Made by a program: the position numbers and the translations under genes | Shown here: one piece after another, positions 58,000 through 64,000 of the stretch | Numbering within the stretch: the first letter of the stretch is position 1 | Layout of the letters: every line of letters starts with the position of its first letter | Assembly (NCBI GenBank): GCA_002633005.1 | Contig: NMRA01000239.1 | Span: forward strand, 500,592 to 564,591 | From: Phoronis australis | Lineage: Eukaryota > Phoronida > Phoronidae | DNA length: 64,000 nucleotides | Direction: 5' to 3' | Notes under the pieces: model-generated | The model's database searches: none | What the model was told of the DNA's origin: nothing | The model's input: only the letters and a program-made list of their open reading frames with translations

Positions 58000-59870
58000 T
58001 TGTAGCCTGTGCGTGCTAAGGTTGTGCACGCATGAACGATCTGTGGTCAACAGGTTACGTTTGTGAAAAGACATGACATCCTGATCAGCATACAGGTGAA
58101 CCTACGCGTAAAGACCAGGAGTTGGTACATGTAAATAGATTTCGAATCACTTTTCGTTTAGTTGTCATTTTAGCGCACCAACTTTAACAAGGTGTGGAAA
58201 TTATATTACTGTTACAGAATCGACACACTATATCTGGCAAGTGTAAAACTTATAAGACTGATGTAAATTTGAACGACATAAAAGTTGATGGTGATTACGA
58301 AAAGTGCATTTAAATAAACACTTATTAATCAGATTGTAGTCACAAACTAGACCAGTGTTCACAACCACGCGCATAGCCGTAACTTGATTTCCTAAACAGA
58401 GACGTACCGCATTGCAATGTTACTGTGCGTCTGTGCGAAACTGCACTTTTATGTACAATTTTATTGTTGGGAAAATGAGTGAACGTTGCTCACGTAAATT
58501 AATTCTTGTTAGAGGCGCGTAAAGTAATACTTTACACTTCTAAATAATTACCTTAGTACACCGTTAAAAGTTACTTTGCGCTGCAAATGTACTTTACTCC
58601 TCTAACAATAGTTAACTTACGCACGTAAGTTACGTAACGTCCATCCATTTTGCTGACGATAAGATTGAGGCATATGCGGCAATACGCGTCAATCAAGTAG
58701 GATATATATGTAGGCTCAAGGGCCTAAACGCGTGGCCAAATTATTTACCAAATTTCTTCGAAATATGCCAAAAAAACTCCAATTATACAGAGGCAAACGT
58801 AAAAAATGCCAGTACGAGGCACAGCAGTAGTAAAAACGGATGCGCATATATGCTAATTTAAAGAATGAGACTATGCAAATGATGTTGCTTGGGCTTATAT
58901 ATACTAAACTTAGGGGCAGGCGCCAATATACTCGCCATTTGGGTAAAGAAAAAGGCCGCGGAAAAGGTATAGGCCCATGGGCCTAAAGGCGCGGCAACAC
59001 GGTATGTGGAGATAGGTGGACCGAGAGGGCACACAGTACTTTTTGCGTAGATAATTTCAAGTGATACTGAAATCTCCGTGGTGTAAGGTGGGTGTCAGAA
59101 GAGGAGAGAAAGACACAGCAAAACATTTGGAAGAGAGAAAAGTTCGGGAATATTCGTCAACCACCACCGCCGGTTTTACCCTTTGGAGGCCTCACCCACA
59201 ACATTTATGATAGGGTCTAAAATGTAGTATGGATCGCTCACGCTCACTTGAAAACGTGCTCATGCATATACATGTACATACTTCGAAGAAGTTCAAGAAC
59301 ACAATAAGACAACTTTCAAGGAATGCAAAGCGGTATTTTCCAAGGACTCCTCTTTCGCAAAGGACAATGTAGTCGTTTGGCGCTCTTTTTCTTTTTTTAG
59401 AAATTGTATATCATTTAAAACAAATATCATCTCTTGGAGGTGCCAAGAATTCACACATTGTTGTCGTTCATGTTTATGTTTCTTTTTCATACTACCACAT
59501 ATACGTATTTGAGTGCATGTTGCCGTAATCCCTGTAGTGGGGTCCCGGCGACCATTACCCGGTATCCGCTGCTGCGTCCAATCTCCTAAACCCCTTGATG
59601 ATTGGATAAAAGTGAGATTTGGAAAATGTGTTCCTATGAAGCGGACGACAGAGTTGCTCGGCGATGAATCGTCATGAACTTTAAGCAATTAGAGCTTTCC
59701 ATTAAGGAAACGTCTTTGCTTGGGCCATTATCGCAGGGATTAAACATAAATGTATGCTGCGCCACCTATTACTATTTTTATTATTTTTGTCGTGTATCTT
59801 TCTAGCTGTCAAATAGCGTAAAGGATCACTATGAAAATTGGCAAATGTGTTCCTACTCAGAAAACTACAC
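58000..59870. other. upstream flank of ACE, no gene recognised
   Basis: I see no coding exon here. The sequence 5' of the ACE start (minus strand, beyond 57944) shows no clear TATA box or initiator that I would defend. The stretch is AT-rich intergenic DNA. Confidence 0.4.
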
Positions 59871-59875
59871 GTATG

Positions 59876-60034
59876 CCTGACGTGCGTTCAGTAGACGCTA
59901 GGACCTACGCTAGGACCTAGCTAAAACCTAGTCAAAGTCACGTGCTCTCATTTAAAATGCACAGCAATATCTCACGTAATCTCGCGAAGTCTTGCTTTTT
60001 AGCGAGGTCCTAGCGTTACTGAACGGTAGGCTGG
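59876..60034 (-). mobile_element. CGTTCAG MITE, copy d
   Basis: This is a reverse-orientation copy beginning tgacgtgcgttcagtagacg, with tcacgtgctctcattt inside, and ending gttactgaacggtaggctgg. All landmarks of copies b and c are present. Confidence 0.85.
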
Positions 60035-60039
60035 AGTTG

Positions 60040-62215
60040 ATTTTCGGACGAATCCGACTACTGCGACGCCCCCTAGAGGCAAATTGATTTTTGTGTCCGT
60101 GGCTGCATATGTATCTCCCAAACCCCTTGCCGGGTATTTTCCCAATGAATGTGACATCGGACAACTACAACTTTTGGACGGATCAGACTATCGCTGTGCC
60201 ACCTGATGGAGTTTACCTCAGCACCTTCAGAGTTTCTGGACAGATTTTCATGAAACTAGGTCAATTATGTTTCGAGTAGACGACATGTTCCTATTTTCGG
60301 ATGACTTCGTTGTATTTGCGCCACTTATTGGCCTTTTTGTTTTTATGAATGTACTTTGGCATCCGCTGTTTTTCTCAGTGGGAACCGCTCCAAAAGTCAT
60401 TATGAAAATTGATAGATGGGATCGTGCTGATTAAACCACGGCTGACGTAGATGCTCGGACATGTCTGACTACTATGGCACTCCCCTAGTGGCAACGTTTT
60501 GCTTTGCGTTGTCCCTGAATCTTCTTCATTCCTTGCAAGATCTTTGCAAGTGTTTTTCTACGAATCTGAAAACAGTTATGTCGACCTTTGTGAATCTGAC
60601 TACCGCTTTACCACGTACCTATTGCCAAACAATAACGCCTTCAAGTTTCAACCTTTAAATATTTTGCTCCTTAGCAGTCAGCTTTATTCAATTCTGTTTC
60701 TTGCCCGTCTCTTTTCCCGATTCTAGCAAATACTATAATAGCATTTCACTTCCGTTTAGGCAGCATACATTTCATAAAAAGGAAAGCCCCTCTCAGACGA
60801 GAACCTCTCTTGTAGGGATGCCAAGGGCAACTTACTGATCTGGGCCGCTGCAGCTATTCACAAGGGCAACTTGCCAAAATTCTACAGTATATTAGTCATG
60901 AAAACCACCGAATATGTTAATGTGAAACAAAGCAACATCACGACTTGTGGCCTAAGCTACGAAAAAAACATGAGATTGTATTAAAAAACAAAAATAAACA
61001 ACAATGGCATTGACCTAAATCGAAAGAACTTCAAGATCACTCTTTATGAATTACATTGTACACAAAGGAAATATTCTCCATGCTCAAACAACAGTAAAAG
61101 TTTAGTGTTGATCCGTCTTTTCTAAAGACCTGTATGGTGTATCTTTTGACGACCGGTATTAGGAAAGCACTATTGACGAGAAGGGAGATGTTTATACGAA
61201 ACTCTCTCGGTTATGAATATGATATTTGATGATCGCGTAGAATGCAAACCTTTTAATGGATTTTCACAAGGTGTATGGTAATGGCAATGACAGATTTCCG
61301 GTGTAGTTTATCTTTTAAGGATTTGATGATGATTTAGTGAGCTTTGATACTATGAAATTCGGTAACACCTCTACCATGGGACATACTTCAAAGAAGGGTG
61401 CACCAAGTGGTATCTTCCTATAGGATATAATCTTCTAAAATTAATGAATTTCTTCCGTTAGGCAGTATACAAGAGACTCCGGAGCCCCCGCCCCCTTTCA
61501 AAGTTTACCCACCCCTTCAAAGCATGATCATATAACTAAAGTGAAGTACCCCCAAATTCGGCAGTATTACAGCCAACCTTCACCTTTGGTAATATACAAA
61601 CAAGTCCTAGTACGGTACACATAATTGCTACACATAAGACATGTGCTTGATTTTTCATGAAAGCATGAAAACATTTGTGTTTAACATGTGTACAAGCAAA
61701 CAGGAGTTTAAAGGCACTATTTAAATCCTGTACGAATTCAGTGAGCAGGTATAAAGCACGTTGCAGGTTTAGCAAATATGCGACTCGAAACCAGCAGTTG
61801 TCACCAAAGTTAAATTCTGAAATTATAAACCAGAAGAGATATGGTACCAGCCTATGGTCACTACAGTTAGGCAAATTGTTTAATGCACCGTGATTACTTA
61901 TTCCAGATCTTGAGCTAGTTTACGGCTTAGTGGCACAATGACGCCATCTCTCCCCTATAACGTTGTTAGCATTGAATAGATTGTCTTGAAACGTTCTCAT
62001 CGTCGCTTGCCAAGTTTGATATTAAACCCAACTCAACAGCATTCATAGGTGAAACATTTATTCATATTATACGTTTTTACACTCAAGATATACACATTTT
62101 TATGCCGTTAAAATTGAATTAAATCATCCAGGTAAATTACGTGCGCAAATTTAAAAACGAATCTCCAGGAAAAAAATCGCTGTAACTTTCTCCCGGTGAA
62201 GTAGAAGAGTATGGA
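60040..62215. other. intergenic stretch, no gene recognised
   Basis: A 112-codon minus frame (61536-61874) and overlapping plus frames near 60461-60726 lack recognisable motifs. Confidence 0.35.
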
Positions 62216-62218
62216 ATT

Positions 62219-62702
62219 CTGTCAGTAGGTAACGCTGGCGGGCTTTACGCGTGAGCGCTATGCATGGTTTACACGTTTACGCGCTAGGCAACTTTTAAAT
62301 TGATACGACTTCCGATTCCCGAGCCAACGAACCGAGGCAGTACATAAGGTGATGTCAACGATCGCGTAACTAATACCGCAACGACCTCTCCACTAGCGTG
62401 TACAATTCAGACTTGTACACGAGAATGGCTGGCAGGCGGCGAATTGGCGACATTTTGAGTGAACTGCTGAGGCTTCACGTCCACAACTGCCGGCCATATC
62501 TTTTTGTAATACGGACTGTCATTCGGCAGGCACTTCATGTCAATCATATGACTTTGAGCCACGGTTGGACTAAAATGCGTTCAGCGGTCGTGTTAACTCG
62601 TCTTCGCAGCGCATTAACCCGTTAAAAAATAGATTAACGTGTAAAAGAGTCAACGCGAAAGCGTTGGCGTGTAAAGCCCGCACGTGCTACCTATACTGAC
62701 AG
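62219..62702. mobile_element. 484-bp inverted-repeat element
   Basis: The left end ctgtcagtaggtaacgctgg and the complement of the right end ctgtcagtataggtagcacg share gcgggctttac further in. The inside repeats cgttaa/ttaacg words. A 65-codon ATG frame inside (ending 62625) resembles nothing I know. Confidence 0.75.
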
Positions 62703-62704
62703 AC

Positions 62705-64000
62705 TTGGAATACCATAGAAGCGTGAGTCCCGCAGGTTCAGTTTCCTGTCAGCATGTATTTGATTAACATACGACCTCGTTAAATAACGAAATACACAGG
62801 TGCATGCTTCCTTAAAAAACGTGGTCGAATACTAAGTTGAAAGGAACAACGAGTCAATTTACGCCGGTGCAAAAAACGCACGTCTTGGCACCGAAGAGCA
62901 GAAGTTTGTGTGTGAACTCGCCAATGTTTGCACAGGCGTTACTGAGCTGGAACTCATCTGAAACAACGAACGTGTGAGGGCTAGACTGAGAGATCTCGTT
63001 CCCACAAGGGAGACAGAGAGGCTGAACGGCGTTAGCCAAGAATCCTTCTTCAAGTAGATACGACGGTGTGCGATTCAAGTTGCACGACTCATACATGTAC
63101 GAAAAAGCCGCGGAGTTGATGTCCAGTAACACTGACAGACGACCGTGCACTTTTGCGGGAAACAGACACTCACCATTCCCTACTAAAGCTGCACTCACAC
63201 CCAGATCTCTAAACAGGTCTGCAGCTTTAGGAACATTTTTCAGTCATTTTCCAGGAATTTTGATTTGTAAAATCTGCGTCAATTAGAGTGTTTCATTGAC
63301 TCCCGTCTGCACAATGCAGGCCTACATAACTCGATAAGGATAGTCACCATCCATTGTCGGAGTTATCTCGTACTCGTAAAAGCTGGATCTGTAAACGCGT
63401 CATGCGCTAACTGGATTTAAACATGTCGCACAACAGCCTCTCGATGGGAATGCTTCCTATTGTTCTGCGGAAGAACACGCCCTCTATTGTCCTCGGGCTA
63501 ATTGTCCTGACAGCAGGTAAAATAAGAAGCAGTTTGCCGAATCTGACCTGAAAAAAGAAGAGTACGTTTGTGATACGTGTTGTTAAAGTAACAGGCTTAT
63601 CTAGATCAGAATTTGATAAAATTCTCCTCAAATGTTTAACTTAAGACGACCTTCGGTATCGCGATACGGAGTCTATAATAATTATATGAATTTAAGGACT
63701 TCCAAATTTGCCTTAAACGGTATACGATCACTGCTTGAAGGATTTGTACACCAAAAACAGATTGTTGTGATAAATTGCAGTGCAAACAATATGCCGAAAA
63801 CACATTTGAACACACTGACATACCCTGTACATGTGGGGTGTTCATATATTTTATATGGCTAACCGAGACAGTAACTGTCCGCCAAAATACGAAATTATGC
63901 GCTTCAGATCAACAGAAACGATTCGTGATAGATTCATTTCTATCATCTCCTAAATGGATTGTGTTTTGCAAATAGCTATAGCAGCACTATACTTGGATTA
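62705..64000. other. right edge, no gene recognised
   Basis: Overlapping frames near 62854-63198 and 63407-63862 show no known domain. An unrecognised lineage-specific exon cannot be ruled out. Confidence 0.35.

Overview
This window is animal nuclear DNA. It is AT-rich, and coding sequence occurs only as short exons bounded by GT/AG splice sites. It also carries non-LTR, LTR, SINE, Helitron and inverted-repeat transposon remains, and short TTAGGG-type tracts. The frequent palindrome tacatgta and the kinds of repeats suggest a marine invertebrate (a lancelet, hemichordate or lophotrochozoan, for example). I cannot fix the species from the sequence alone. I see no operons, rRNA genes, CRISPR arrays or bacterial genes.

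The one clear gene is a single-domain angiotensin-converting enzyme (peptidyl-dipeptidase A, family M2) on the minus strand. It can be assembled in 11 exons from 57944 down to 36346. Every junction keeps frame, and the model is 652 residues plus stop. It has a signal peptide, the zinc motif His-Glu-Met-Gly-His, the downstream Glu ligand, the three family disulfides, and the Lys/His/Tyr/Arg/Tyr set of the active site and chloride site. It ends without a membrane anchor, so a secreted, soluble enzyme is expected. Its exon 2 adds a cysteine-rich stretch before the catalytic core that I do not know from other ACEs.

The ACE introns are full of mobile DNA. Intron 1 has a 47-bp tandem repeat, a tRNA-like sequence and a small hairpin. 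Intron 2 has a 5'-truncated LINE with a poly-A tail and a 14-bp target duplication, plus a 55-bp-arm hairpin. Intron 6 has a cluster of palindromic repeats. Intron 7 has a BEL/Pao retrotransposon end followed by an LTR-like segment that is nearly a perfect hairpin, and a decayed repeat. Intron 9 has a 153-bp MITE and a diverged tandem repeat. Intron 10 has a tRNA-derived SINE abutting the last acceptor.

The left half (1-36 kb) is mostly intergenic. It holds one isolated exon of a class A GPCR (7121-7328, minus), a decayed THAP-domain relic (about 21.1 kb), and a Helitron with a tandemly doubled body (16.3-18.7 kb). It also holds a duplicated ~950-bp segment (12.9 and 18.8 kb) and several dispersed inverted-repeat families. 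One of these, a ~155-bp MITE with CGTTCAGTA ends, occurs four times in the window. A SINE at 27.7-28.4 kb is split by a ~440-bp inverted-repeat element. The right flank (58-64 kb) has one MITE copy and a 484-bp inverted-repeat element, and no gene I recognise.
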